From Isoetes taiwanensis (Eukaryota; Streptophyta; Lycopodiopsida; Isoetales; Isoetaceae), in assembly GCA_021234155.1 (NCBI GenBank), contig JAJEKV010000010.1, forward strand, positions 16,252,275-16,316,274: a stretch of DNA of 64,000 nucleotides, in the 5' to 3' direction. Under the pieces are notes generated by a model. That model was not told the DNA's origin. It saw nothing but the letters and a program-made list of their open reading frames with translations, and did not search any database. Positions 22,881-33,515 of the stretch are shown piece after piece (the stretch's first letter is position 1; every line of letters starts with the position of its first letter). Position numbers and translations under genes: made by a program.

Positions 22881-23238
22881 TTCAAGACACACGCTATAAT
22901 TTTATAATAAGAGATACTAAAGTATTAAAGTAGTATTTACTTTAAGGTTTGGACCATACTGGAATATTGCTTCCTAGTTATAGAGGCCTTTGCTTGAAAT
23001 CATGTTATGTGGAACCATGGAGACCGAGACAGTGCTAAGTGCCAGGGTTGTGGTATGTGCTAAGGGAATCTTTTATGAACTCGGCCTAAGAATAGATTTG
23101 TTTATGCTTGAACTTGTGAGGATCCAAGGAGTTAAGTTGAATTATATTACCTAATAATGTTGAACGCCACTTCTCCTAAGGGAAGAAGGGCCTGAGGGAA
23201 TTTATGGGAGCTCCTGGGCATAGTGCAGCCATGGGACC

Positions 23239-24039
23239 TTATAATTTGGATGAATTGTCCTTCAATTCTCTTAACTGTGCAGCTGGTGTTTTGAAGACAT
23301 CTTTTTCTGCCATTGGGGTGTCCATTGCCAATTCTTGGCCATCAGGGCTTACAAGTCTATTGGTCTGTTCACTAATAGTTCCCTGGCCTACTGGAGTTAC
23401 AAGCATTTGGGGGTGAGTTCCCAATTCTTGGCCAGCCTGACTTAGAGGTCTACTATTGTGTTCAACACCAATTCCTTGGCCTTCTGGAGTTATAAGACTT
23501 TGGCTCAGGACATTGTCATGTTCATCTTGATCATTTGCATGTCCCTGTGATTTGGTTTGATCTATATCTGTACCTTCAGGTAAGGCTCCTTCATGATCAG
23601 AGTGGTGCTTGGAAATGTCTGTGGAGGGCACTTGTGCGACTGGTATCCTCTCAATGATCCCTGGTTCTTTGGGGAAAAGCTCCATGACAGGAAGAGGGGA
23701 ATCAGAGGTAGACTTAGGTGAGCTTGGCCCCCCTTTTTCTTTATATCCAGTTGACTCTTCAGAAGAGGAGTAATCATTCCCTGAGGTTCCCTGAGGTTCC
23801 CTGATTGTCAGAGAACTGGATCTGGTCTTTTCAGTGGGATTGTTCTCCATAATACTTTTCCCTTTAGATTCAGGATTATTGAGGACCTTAACTTTCGAAG
23901 ACTCCTCCATGAATTGAACTTTCTTTTTCCATTCACTTCTTGTCCTCCTTTCCACTCTTCCCATATTCTGCCTTAGCCTTTTCTTTCTCTTTTTCTTCTC
24001 TGATTCTCTGTTTTCTCCTTTTTCTTTTCTCACTGCCAT
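23239..24039 (-). pseudogene. LINE ORF1 C-terminal part
   Basis: 266-codon frame, overlapping and out of frame with the preceding ORF1 part by about 100 bases. It starts Lys/Arg-rich (KKKRKKRLRQ) and continues hydrophilic, with a degenerate 22-24-residue repeat containing T/SPxGQ and QE/QG words (TPEGQGIG, TPVGQGTI, SPDGQELA) at about residues 185-245. Probably the tail of ORF1 after a frameshift near 24000. Confidence 0.5.
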
Positions 24040-24619
24040 TCCTGTTCTGCCTTTGTCTTTCTATCCTTCCTTTATTTGGAGTAATCCAACCCTCCTCCTT
24101 TTGTTTCCCGGGGTTCAAATCCTTGAGCACCACCTTAATCTCCCTTCCCCCTTTACATATTTTCCCCCCATGAAGTCTGATGCCACATGCCGAGCATGGC
24201 TGAGGCAGGCCCTGCCATACCAGCTTCAAGGATTTGGGGTTACCAAAGTAATCCACAAATTTAATTTCTTCAGGGATTGGCTTCAAGATGTCGATTTGTG
24301 CCCATACTTTCGGGGCTTTGTCTTGGGAGATTTCCCAGCTTATGATATTCCCTGTATTGTGGAACAGAGTGAGCAGGGACTGCTCATTCCAATACAGAGG
24401 ATTTAATCCTTGTAGATATGTCCAAGACGGGTGGAATAGTTCAGAGAAGTTTTGGGAATCAAAGGATGGATACCATTTCTGGAAGAAAACTTGAGTATTG
24501 GCTTTGGAAATAGTACCCTGTTTGAGAAGAAGATTGGCTGTTTGACTGTTACCACATTCTACCATAAAAAAAGGAAAGTCTACCCAGTAGATACTGTTGA
24601 TAGTGACCCCCTGTTCCAA
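23933..24619 (-). CDS. LINE ORF1 protein, DUF4283 plus zinc knuckle (partial)
   Basis: 228 residues. The N-terminal 150 match the plant L1 ORF1/gag-like DUF4283 pattern: a hydrophobic start, FFQKWYPSFD, a Trp/Tyr pair around GLNPLYWNEQSL, WAQIDILKPIPEE. A CCHC-like zinc knuckle follows (CSACGIRLHGGKIC, about residues 141-154), then a very basic tail. In plant LINEs this protein binds element RNA. The true start is probably upstream in another frame. Confidence 0.72.
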   Translation of the reverse strand: MEQGVTINSIYWVDFPFFMVECGNSQTANLLLKQGTISKANTQVFFQKWYPSFDSQNFSELFHPSWTYLQGLNPLYWNEQSLLTLFHNTGNIISWEISQDKAPKVWAQIDILKPIPEEIKFVDYFGNPKSLKLVWQGLPQPCSACGIRLHGGKICKGGREIKVVLKDLNPGKQKEEGWITPNKGRIERQRQNRNGSEKRKRRKQRIREEKEKEKAKAEYGKSGKEDKK

Positions 24620-24777
24620 TCTCTCTAATTCCCCTTTTAAAAACTGAAGTCTTACCCCCTCATGATGAATGCAACAATAAGGCCTCGAGATTTCAAAAAT
24701 TTTAATTTATTTTCTACTGTTGCATTTCGAAGAGGCTTACCCACAAACACCGGTTCTTTGTCTGCTAGCAGTTCCTT

Positions 24778-25218
24778 TCACACTTCTTCCCCCACCTGAT
24801 TCGCATAGTCCAGGATTTGATCCACTGCCTCTTTCTGGCGCTGCAAGGTCCCCACTCCTGAAGATCGTCTGGTGTTCACCATATCTGCAGTAGAGGTAAG
24901 GAAATCGCCAAAAGCTACAAATTCCTTCACCTTTTCACCCTTCTCGATCGCTGCTAGGTGACCCACTATCTCCTGGATTTGGCTATGGCCCTTCTCACTT
25001 AGGGTACGAATGGTATCTAGTAATTCTGCAATCCTGTCATCCCTTTTGTCATTATTCCCTCCCGTCACTGTTGTCCCTTTTTCCCCCAAATCTGCCCCTT
25101 TCTGTATATTCTGCACATTTCCCAATACCAGTCCCATCTGTCCCAACTGTTGTACATTCCCAGACAACCCTGTCCCCTGATCCACTGTTTCCAACGAACC
25201 TTTTCCTTTTTTTTCCAT
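24778..25218 (-). CDS. Hydrophilic ORF at LINE 5' end
   Basis: 146 residues, Gly/Gln-rich at first, then a helical charged region (RIAELLDTIRTLSEKGHSQI). Not a recognised domain. Position upstream of DUF4283 suggests the N-terminal part of ORF1, separated by a stop at 24778 and a frame change; alternatively a short separate ORF. Confidence 0.4.
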   Translation of the reverse strand: MEKKGKGSLETVDQGTGLSGNVQQLGQMGLVLGNVQNIQKGADLGEKGTTVTGGNNDKRDDRIAELLDTIRTLSEKGHSQIQEIVGHLAAIEKGEKVKEFVAFGDFLTSTADMVNTRRSSGVGTLQRQKEAVDQILDYANQVGEEV

Positions 25219-25267
25219 TTTTTAATGTTTTCTAACTTTTCACTAAACTGCAAAGCAATCTATACTC

Positions 25268-25543
25268 CTAACTATAAACTTTAACAACTATTCTGCTATC
25301 CGTCCACGAACAATGCGTATGGAAAACACCAGCAGCACTTGCATTCCTATCCCCCACAAACTCACCCAACCAAGATTCAAGAAGCAGAACCTCAGATTGA
25401 GGAACCACAGAAGAAATAGGTGTAAACAATTCTTCGGGGAAGAATCTGTTGTACACCAGGCTCTCCCATAGCCATGCACTCTCACCTTCAAGCCATCCAC
25501 AAGAGAATCTCTCTCCTTGGACTAGGATCGTGAAGAGTTTCAT
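25268..25543 (-). CDS. Short ORF in LINE leader, unknown
   Basis: 91 residues with many Trp, Phe and Glu (SCGWLEGESAWLWESLVY). I recognise no family. It is the first long frame after the GC-rich leader and could be a leader-encoded peptide or part of ORF1. Confidence 0.3.
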   Translation of the reverse strand: MKLFTILVQGERFSCGWLEGESAWLWESLVYNRFFPEELFTPISSVVPQSEVLLLESWLGEFVGDRNASAAGVFHTHCSWTDSRIVVKVYS

Positions 25544-25619
25544 GGTTTAGGGTAGAAGGGTTTCTGCTCTCCCTCCCGCGCTCGCGCTTCCGCCATTTTT
25601 CTCCCTATTTAGCATCTCT

Positions 25620-27167
25620 TTAATTCTATCTTTAATAGGTTACCTATAGCTACATTAGAGGGGCTTCCTGAAGATGAAATAGAGAAGATCCTCAGTCGTC
25701 GAAAATACCAGCAAGAATATAGAGCTAAAAAAAAAGCTAAAGAAACTTGCTGCATCGTCGAGCATCCAAATGCTAACGTGCTCAAAGCACCTACACTCTG
25801 TTAGCCCAACAAGCAAAGAAAAGAGTGATGTACAGAATGTATGTAAGAGATGTCACCGATATACCAAGAACTCTGAAATACAGAAACAACTAGAAATGCG
25901 TTCCACGGAGGTCATATCAAATGTGGCCTCCGTGGAACAAGATTGCCAAAATACAGTAACCATTAATCCTGATACATCAAATTGTAATACCGTACATGAT
26001 GCATGAACCACTGAGGTGGACAAAAAAATGCTGCATATGCCAGATTGACTTGCTGGATTCTGAAAACATGCTGTAATAATGGCCGACGTTTGCTGCCATC
26101 ACTTGAGCCCCTACCTCAAACCCTGGAAAAACTTTATTCGGTGCATCAATTTTCCGACAGCTCGCGCATAGTCAATAACTTATTCTGTTTGACTGCCCTT
26201 GGCGTGAAAGGCGATTTCATGAACCTAAAAATGCCATCATTTGTTGCAATCATGGGTCGCACATACCATTGACTCCTATCTGCAAGTGCACCCACAAGTA
26301 CTCTTCACTGGTACATATATGACAGCTCGATGAGATACACCATTGCTGCCGACATGCAGGTCCCATCTACATGGATCATGCAGGTTGCCGCAGCTTTGAA
26401 TGCCATCAATCCATACGTTAGAGAATTGAGGACAATAAAGGAGTTGCATCCCGTACCCACAAAACTCATCCTCGCAGATTCTTCCACATCGGACGAAATA
26501 GCTGCTATCGTACATGCCAATAACAGCGTCACCATAAAACCTAGAACGGCGATGATTTGGATGCGGCATGATCACGAGCCTGTCTTCCTGAGTATCCTTG
26601 ATCCTGCATATGAGCCGCTTCAGTACCCGTTATTCTTCCCACATGGAACATTAGGATGGCACCACCCAATGGCAACGACAGACTTCCTCAACGGCTTCAA
26701 ACATCCGGCACTTCCACAACACGAACTCCAACTAAAGGTCAACACCATATGCCACATCACAAAGACACTAGACAAAGATAGAGGACTAGTAAAAAATGCA
26801 TGGTATGCTCAATGCATGCTAGATTCGTAACCGTAACGGGCCAACCACAGCACATTGGAAACATACACCCCATTTCCCGAGTTGACTTCTTCTACCAACC
26901 AGATAACTGGCCTTGGACAATCCACAGACGACAACTACCACTGCGACCTGCGTATTCAACAATGTTTCACAGTTGTCTAGACCTCACTCTCGACAAAATA
27001 GTCCTCGATCTGCGCACTGAAGTCTTTACACATGGACAGCTATACACAGCGCTCACTCGCGTGCGAAGAAAAGAAGACATGCTCATCCTTCTCGACAAGT
27101 CTAATACCAGCAAAACCACAACAAATGTCGTCTACAAGGAACTGCTTCCATAAACAAGGTGCGTACC
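25620..27167 (+). pseudogene. Helitron Rep/helicase, internally deleted
   Basis: Plus-strand pieces in changing frames follow the Helitron replicase order: ATLEGLPEDEIEKILSRRKY near 25650, RLLPSLEPLPQTLEKLY and FVAIMGRTYH at 26090-26272, then 26330-26830 with EIAAIVHANN and YEPLQYPLFFPHGTLGW from the Helitron N-terminal region, then 26930-27153 with IHRRQLPLRPAYS and LDLRTEVFTHGQLYTALTRV, the Pif1-type helicase C-terminus. The junction at about 26810-26880 removes the Rep HUH nuclease and most helicase motifs. The intact protein would nick, unwind and transfer one Helitron strand. The remnant is dead. Confidence 0.78.
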
Positions 27168-27194
27168 AAAAAAAAAAAAAAAAAAAAAAAAAAA
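27168..27194 (+). repeat. A27 tract after the Helitron remnant
   Basis: Twenty-seven adenines begin 15 bases after the helicase stop codon. They could be a retroposition tail or the edge of the following short repeat. Confidence 0.6.
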
Positions 27195-27224
27195 CACCCT
27201 CCATCTCATGCCCAAGATGTAGAT

Positions 27225-27365
27225 GGAGCACCGATCCCCTCGGAGATCGATGCTCCCTCTACACCATGGGTGCCGCACTGACGGTCGCACCTGGGTTCGA
27301 CTCCCAGAGGTGCACAGGGCGCCGGCCCCGCCGGCGCCAAATTCTTGTATAAATTGTAATATAAT
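27225..27365 (+). repeat. tRNA-related SINE-like unit
   Basis: Contains a perfect pol III B box GGTTCGACTCC (27293-27303) in a five-pair T-arm (CTGGG/CCCAG around TTCGACT). Upstream is a hairpin GGAGCA...TGCTCC (27224-27255); downstream a nine-pair hairpin GGCGCCGGC-CCC-GCCGGCGCC (27319-27339) and the tail TTGTATAAATTGTAATATAA. A clear A box is not visible, so the unit is SINE-like, not a functional tRNA gene. Confidence 0.45.
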
Positions 27366-28285
27366 ATTCAGATTTAGCTCAGGTTTATTTTGACCTTAGT
27401 TACCCTAAATAATCCTAATCCATGACCTAAATCCTAATGCAATTTCGACGAAACTTTGCTTTTCACGGGGGGTTACTCCGGGCAACGAGAGCTGTCAGAT
27501 TGGTATATTTGCCATTTATTCCAAGATCTGGACCGTACATAGCGATCCTCGTTTGTGGGGTATGCATGTACAAGTTTTTGTATACCGTATATTCAAGTTT
27601 GCAAAATACTATAAGGTTTGAGAGAATGTACTTAATGGTGTTAATTTTGTACATGTATTGTAAATTTTTTGGGGCTCTCGCTGCCCTACGTAACCTCCCG
27701 TGTGAATATGCACCCAAACCAAAGGGGGTTTAAGGGGGATTTTTATTTAAATGTGTCAAATGCAATAGTTTGTGTTAATAATGTTAATGGTTTGTGTTAA
27801 GTAAAAAAATTTTTGGCCCCTTCGGGGCCTCAAGGGCCTCAAGGATGGTGTAGGGGTGTACATATAAACATTACCTAATACTGTAGTGATGGATGGTATA
27901 TCATAGCCTCGCAAATGTAACAAACTAGAGGTGCTCAAATTATGGAAACAAAAACATTGCATAGAATTAGACATATAATATTATACCAATACCAATATTA
28001 ATACATAAGGTAGTATGTGATAATAGAACTAATAATGAATATGAGACATTCTATTTCTGTGATGCTAAATTGCCGATCAATCAAGCCATTGGTTAAATTC
28101 ATTGCCACCTATATTGACCAGTGCTAAGTTGCAGTTAGAAACTGATCAACCCTCTTTCGAGGTTCGATATGCCACTATTAATTTGACCAGCAGGTTGCTA
28201 ACTGCAAACTGCTTCCATACATGCATACATACATGCTTTTCATACTACCGCGTTAAACAAGAAGGAACAATTGAATATTCAAAGT
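27366..28285. other. No supported gene
   Basis: AT-rich. Paired ORFs at 27437-27733 (+) and 27463-27717 (-) mirror each other and have no family pattern. A short GC hairpin (GGCCCCTTCGGGGCC) lies near 27817-27831. Confidence 0.35.
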
Positions 28286-28312
28286 CTGGATGATTTACAC
28301 TGGGATGAGTGT

Positions 28313-28417
28313 AGTTTCGGTCAATTATATCTTTAGGTACATTGGAATCTCGTGCAAGCTGCATTAATGCAGCAAGTGCGGAATTTGTACTTGGATTCGG
28401 TCCCTCTTCTTGTACCC
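28313..28417 (-). pseudogene. YebC/TACO1-like exon fragment
   Basis: After an acceptor TTTCTTGCAG (28427-28418) the minus strand reads VQEEGPNPSTNSALAALMQL and ARDSNVPKDIIDRN. This matches the YebC family pattern G-G-P-(D/N)-P-x-x-N-x-x-L followed by A-(K/R)-x-x-N-(M/V)-P-K-D-x-I-(E/D)-R. Family members act in organelle or bacterial translation and gene regulation. One exon only is seen; it may be a captured piece or the relic of a host gene. Confidence 0.65.
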
Positions 28418-29421
28418 TGCAAGAAACCCCAAATGTGGCCCAATAAGCAAGAAGTCTAGAGTTAACATTCAAATTCTGATTTATCACGTGGAACACCTAT
28501 TCCATTTTCTTTAAAATGTTCCCTAGGGGGCATTACCATCTTAGCCTAAGATTTCTGAGCAAACAAGACCATTCATACTCTTAAACACAGTATAAACCAT
28601 CAGATCCATTTGTTTTCGTGAGGTATTCCTAGTGCTCCTCTTCATCCACAAAATGAAAACTTAGTAGGATGTATGAAGTGTTGCTTCTAAATAATGAAAC
28701 CTGGATATAAGGAGATGCAGCTGTAATTAACACACTCTTCGCTTCTGGGATTCCAAATAACAAAAGTTGGATGTGCAAATGCTTCAATTTGAAAAGGACA
28801 CTAACAAGTCCTTTCACATTGTGTTAGTTTCTTGTATGGATCCAATTCCTTGCTTCGATCAATGCTCATCATCCCGCTACTGTAAACAATTGTGGCTTTT
28901 CTTAACTACTACCTAACATCTGCAAGGATGTGTCATGGTTCAGACGGACACTATTTTTGTGCATAATGTATATTAAAATGTGGACCATCTTCCACAACTA
29001 CATGAGCATTTCTAACCACAGTGTTGCCACAACTGCATGTGTTGTATATGGCACAGCTTTGGGCTTGAAATGGTTTCTCACGTCATGCAAGAGTCTACAA
29101 ATTATAGCACTATTGGGATGATTTACACTGGGCTGAGGCAGTTATTGGGATGTTTAGCAGATTTACTGTTGGAGTCCATCGAGCACAAAATAAACCTACA
29201 ATGCGACAAGATACATACTGGAACAAAAAATTGCAATGAAACATCAGAAGACTGCATGCGGAGTTCTGAAACATCAGCTTCCAGTTTGTAGGTACCAGAG
29301 GTAAACAGATAAATGTAAGCACGTTCCATGCTTCCTCCGGCATCAATCAATTGCTACTGTTACTCCGGTCATACTTAGAACTGAACGAAACCTGAAGCGA
29401 TCTGGCCCTAACCTTTTCCTA

Positions 29422-29620
29422 GAATCCGGATTCCAGCAGCTTGTCCTGGACCCTGTTCCAGCCAGTAACATAAGCTATCTCTTCAGGCCTATCCTTAAAA
29501 ATATCACGCCATGAGGCCAATATGGCAGGAGTGGCAACAGTTCTAATTTCTTCTGCCCTAGCTGTGCGTCCTCCGGCTATGCAGCGGACCATAAGGTGAT
29601 GCGAAGCCCTACTGAAGGTA
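29422..29620 (-). pseudogene. Exon-like ORF, unknown
   Basis: Minus-strand frame containing SRASHHLMVRCIAGG, ARAEEIRTVATPAILASWRD and IAYVTGWNRVQDKLLESGF, then a stop. The composition looks like real protein and unlike nearby noise, but I do not recognise the family. It lies on the same strand as the YebC-like exon 1 kb away. Confidence 0.35.
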
Positions 29621-29699
29621 TAAAATTGATTTGAAATATGTGGCTACGGATCCACGATACCTAAAACTAGGATTACTAGGATTGGCTGGCACCAAAGCG

Positions 29700-31316
29700 A
29701 TCGACTTTGGGATTGTATCTTCAGCTACGACAACGGCAGAGTAAAGGTCCATACCATCAGCATCTCCATCTGGGTCACATTATTGCACCCCAGCAAAAAA
29801 TAGCAACCCTATTTCTATTTTGTCCAACCATTCCTGTGGAAAAGGAGGTCCCATGTTCCTTGTGTTGGCTAAAAACCCTAAAAATAATGGGAGGACCAAA
29901 AATAAAGAAGCCTCCACCACAGGATTTGCCACTTTTCTAAAATCAACGGCTGACAAAAGGGTGAACTCTAGAAATACCATTTAGTACACCTGGATGAATA
30001 CGGCCACCAAATCATATAAAAACCTTAGAGAAAACAGTACAAAAACAGAAAGAAAAACCCCCTGTTATAATGCTACATATTGGAGTCGGAGCGGCTTCGT
30101 CTACATTTAAGGAGCTTGGATCTTCCCAAGAAGCTCCTATGTTACTTACATCATATTTCTGTTGTCAAAATCACATATCTGTTGTGATTGCTCACGATGC
30201 AAACAAAGAGCTAGCTGCGGCAAGTCATGGAGGAGCTGCAACAGCCATCGATTGCTTACCGTAGTCTGCTTGGCGGTATAGTGTTAGCATTGGAATGCTT
30301 TGCCTAATTGCGAGAGAGGAGCCTCAAGTTCTGCTAAGGAAGAATCAGAATCATCTTTGCCCAAAAATGTCAAAAATGTATTTCTGGATCTTTTTAATTA
30401 TATCTTTCTATTGAGGATCTTACTGTTTATATCTTTCTATTGATGAGATGTATATTTGCTGTATCCTTTAATAAGTGTCGGATGAGCCGAAGGAATTGGT
30501 GACAGATCTGCACAGTGTTCGCGTAAGTGCTAGAAATTTGTCACGAAGAACGATGTGCCTTGGTACTTTGGCTGGAAGGAAACGATGAGCCATACATTTT
30601 CTGTACAAAATGAATCTATAGGCATTATTTTCGTAGGATGTTCCTCATGAACTTGTGCATTTTCCAAAACTGATTTAGATATGTATCTATTTTGTTGTAC
30701 ATACAAGAAGGAGTAGCTTAGAAAGCCAACATTTTGAAGTTAATTTTCTGTAATATGCAAGTCTTTCCCATTAAATATCATTGCAAGGATTGGGTAATTT
30801 TGCAAGTTGTTTTCCGTCTTGTCCTGCAGGTAAAGATGGCCTATACTCAAGGTATTTTAAGTCCCACATATGTGTTATTTGAACTACATGTTTATGCTTC
30901 TTCTCTTAGTGTCTTTTTATAATGTCAGTGTGCAAAAGGTCTCCATTGCCTATCTGCCCTTGGTTCACCAAGGAAGTTGATAACTAACAGTGTAAATAAT
31001 CTAAATGCATAAATAATCTGAATGCAGGATATCAGCATCTATAATGCTCTAAGGTTCCATTGGAAAAAGTTCTGAATTCTCTATAACTGATGAGAGTGAT
31101 GGGTAAGACATTACTAAGGAAGGATAGAAAAGGAGCTGTTTGAGAAGGAGCAGGCATATTTTTACCTCCAACATCTTTAGCTTTCCTGGATAGTTTTCAG
31201 ATGTTGAATAGGCAACATATTCATTGTTTTGCTGGTTTCTCATATTTTCTCTTATCTTTATTATGTACTGTGTCGTAATGTTGCTTAATGTTGCTTGATT
31301 TTTCTAGGTCGAAACG
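29700..31316. other. No supported gene
   Basis: Short ORFs on both strands without family patterns. TATATCTTTCTATTGA occurs twice near 30401-30440. 30480-30920 has intron-like AT-rich composition. Confidence 0.3.
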
Positions 31317-31634
31317 ATGTTTATGCCATCTTTACATGAGGCAATGTTGAAGGAGCTAGATAGGACATTATGTGCTCGTGCAACCCTCCACTGTATTATA
31401 CGTATTTCCTTCCAGCCATTGAGATCTGTTCATAAGAACTTTAGCCACATATATTTGCAGGCTGAAGCTGCAGGGATTGCTAAAGTAAGAGCACAAAAAA
31501 CTGTGAATCAAATCAAAAAAAGTATTATAATTGTCATTGAGTCCAAGTTGACAGAGTTCTCAATCCTAAATGCAGAGGATGTAATGAGAGACGTGATGAA
31601 TGTAGTGGAGGTGACAACCACTGAGATGGTGTAG
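31317..31634 (+). CDS. Hypothetical ORF, possible exon pair
   Basis: 105 codons. The first 27 and the last 55 residues look protein-like (MLKELDRTLCARATL; AGIAKVRAQKTVNQIKK; ILNAEDVMRDVMNVVE), while the middle (about 31395-31460, ending in TTTGCAG) looks like an in-frame intron. Not recognised. Confidence 0.3.
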   Translation: MFMPSLHEAMLKELDRTLCARATLHCIIRISFQPLRSVHKNFSHIYLQAEAAGIAKVRAQKTVNQIKKSIIIVIESKLTEFSILNAEDVMRDVMNVVEVTTTEMV

Positions 31635-31984
31635 TTGTACTGCTTCAAACTATAAATTCTAAACCAGGTAACTGCCACTTTCTATGTCCAAGTTTGTATT
31701 CTTGTCTAGTTTCTATTCTAATGGCGAGACAATTGCTTGGCTGTTTAGGACACCACTGAAGGGAATTAAGAAAGCTATTACTTGAAAATTGCAGTTGAAG
31801 CGTCCTTTACAGACTTTGGATTTCTATCTTTTTATGCTGATGTAGTTTGCTGTAGCCCATTGTCTCATTATGACATTGTAAAAATTGTCAATTCTTGACA
31901 TGTAACTATGATTAGATTTAAATACAAAATTTTTTCTTCTATATACACTCTTATCTCTTTATGAATTTGTACCCTATTAAATAC

Positions 31985-32403
31985 AAACATCATCATAAAA
32001 CAATCCAGACAAAATGCAAGTAGCCTTGGATAATGATGAAATTATGATAAAAATGATAGAACACTAATGAAGCATAGGAGGGATGCTTTGACACAAATTT
32101 GACGAAAAATTTGACGTAAATTTTGACGTAATTCTGACGCATATTATGGCGAAAAATGTGACGAATAGTTCTGACGAAAAATGTGACGAAATTTCTGACG
32201 CTAAATATGACGAGAAATCTGACGAAACTGTGACGAAAAATCTGGCGATTTTGCGTCAGAAAATTCTGACGAAAATTCTGACGATTATTCGTCAGAGAAT
32301 ATACGTCAGAATATGCGTCAGCCATATGAGTCTGGCCAATTGCCTATTTTGTGAAGGGTTTCTGATGATTTTTCTGACGCAGAACATGCTTTTTCTTGTA
32401 GTG
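31985..32403. mobile_element. CACTA-type element end with subterminal repeats
   Basis: The right boundary is TTTTTCTTGTAGTG (32390-32403), the complement of CACTACAAGAAAAA, the hallmark terminus of plant CACTA (En/Spm) elements. Just inside, 32100-32385 is packed with TGACGAAAA in one orientation and TTCGTCAGA in the other, as in CACTA subterminal repeats. I could not find a matching left CACTA, so the left limit is approximate. Confidence 0.6.
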
Positions 32404-33500
32404 TACCTAGAGCAAGAAGAACCTTTTCTCTCAAATGGGCCAGTGTATAATCTTCTAATTCGTGTTGCAAGGTGCTTGCAAGCTGGAAAACAGTCTGCCG
32501 GATTGATATTCAAAGGAAGGAAGGAAGGAAGTATATTTTAACGCAGATTAGATACTTGCATAACGCTGATATCTGCCTTGTCGAGTCCATTTGTAACTAA
32601 ATTAGAATTTGCAGCAACTTATGAAGGTCAAAAACATGGTGGCGCAATCAGATCTCCCATCTGAAGAAGAAAACCGAAAATATAAAAATGCCAATCCATA
32701 TGGCTAACATGCACGCTTCGACAGCTGCAATGCCGAAGGCTCAGAACGGAATTGGAAAGTTTAGAAATCATAGCAAAAATGCATCTCCAATTTTTGGAAA
32801 CCGGGATTTTTTCCCGGCATCTAAATTCCCCAATAAAATCCCAAAATCTTAGTAAATGTGGCTAAAGGAAAATTCAAAAAGTTTTCCTCTAAACCGGAAA
32901 ATCCAAACTTAAACAATAGGATTTGGCATGTACTGTATATTTTTCTTTGTTCAATATGGGATCAGAGCTTATCTACACATGAATCCAGTGCCACAGGAGG
33001 GCCGTGAGCATTCAAAGAAGAGAGACAAGCTCTGTTCAAAAAGATGCAAAGTAATTAAAAAGAAGGAATCGAAATGATGCAATATTTAGACATCACAATC
33101 GACTAAATTGAATTCGGACACCACATTCAGTGAGTTGAGAGTGCTCATGTTATATGCATGAGACATTTTTGCTAACAAAATAATCTTTACTCAATGATCT
33201 TCATCACAAAGTTAAAGGAAACAAGGCCGCCGCGATAAATTTCTATATCTATATGTCCACATGTAGCATGTAGTTCTTCAACATGCTATTAAAAGATATA
33301 TATCGACATCTTAAAGATTATGTAGCCATCAATAATGGATGACACTTGACAGGTGCAAGTTCAAAATGCAATTTGACCTCATAGAAAAATCTATATTTTC
33401 TACACATTTTTATAAACCATTTTACATGTCTAACTGTTTTTTCAACTTCAAGTCTCAACTAGCCCAATTTTGGATGGCACAAAACTACTTGATATCAACA
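32404..33500. other. No supported gene
   Basis: AT-rich DNA. The small purine array AAGGAAGGAAGGAAG (32513-32527) is the only pattern. ORFs overlapping 32400-32541 have no family features. Confidence 0.35.
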
Positions 33501-33515
33501 CAACTATAAAGATAT

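Larger units (their letters stand above)
14881..22914 (-). mobile_element. Helitron, about 8.0 kb, non-autonomous with captured exons
   Basis: On the minus strand the 5' end is A followed by TCTCTTATTATAAAATTATA (from 22914 downward). The 3' end is hairpin CCCGGC-AAC-GCCGGG (14907-14893), eight bases CACCATAA, then CTAG (14884-14881) followed by T: the Helitron rule of insertion between A and T, 5' TC and 3' CTRR with a hairpin about ten bases inside. No Rep/helicase is seen inside, so it would need a helper. It carries exons of a starch synthase. Two adjacent Helitrons cannot be excluded. Confidence 0.7.
23180..25560 (-). mobile_element. L1-type LINE, 5' portion with ORF1
   Basis: Minus-strand order: GC-rich leader (about 25600), a 91-codon frame (25543-25268), a 146-codon coiled-coil-like frame (25218-24778), the DUF4283/zinc-knuckle ORF1 (24619-23933) and a low-complexity C-terminal frame (24039-23239). 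I see no ORF2 endonuclease or reverse transcriptase beside it, so the 3' part is missing. The boundaries and target duplication were not found. Confidence 0.65.

Noticed and set aside
27230-27320. A functional tRNA gene with a perfect T-arm
   Set aside because: No acceptor stem, anticodon arm or clear A box at the right distance.
27817-27831. Bacterial-type terminator hairpin
   Set aside because: A short GC hairpin in AT-rich plant DNA with no upstream gene.
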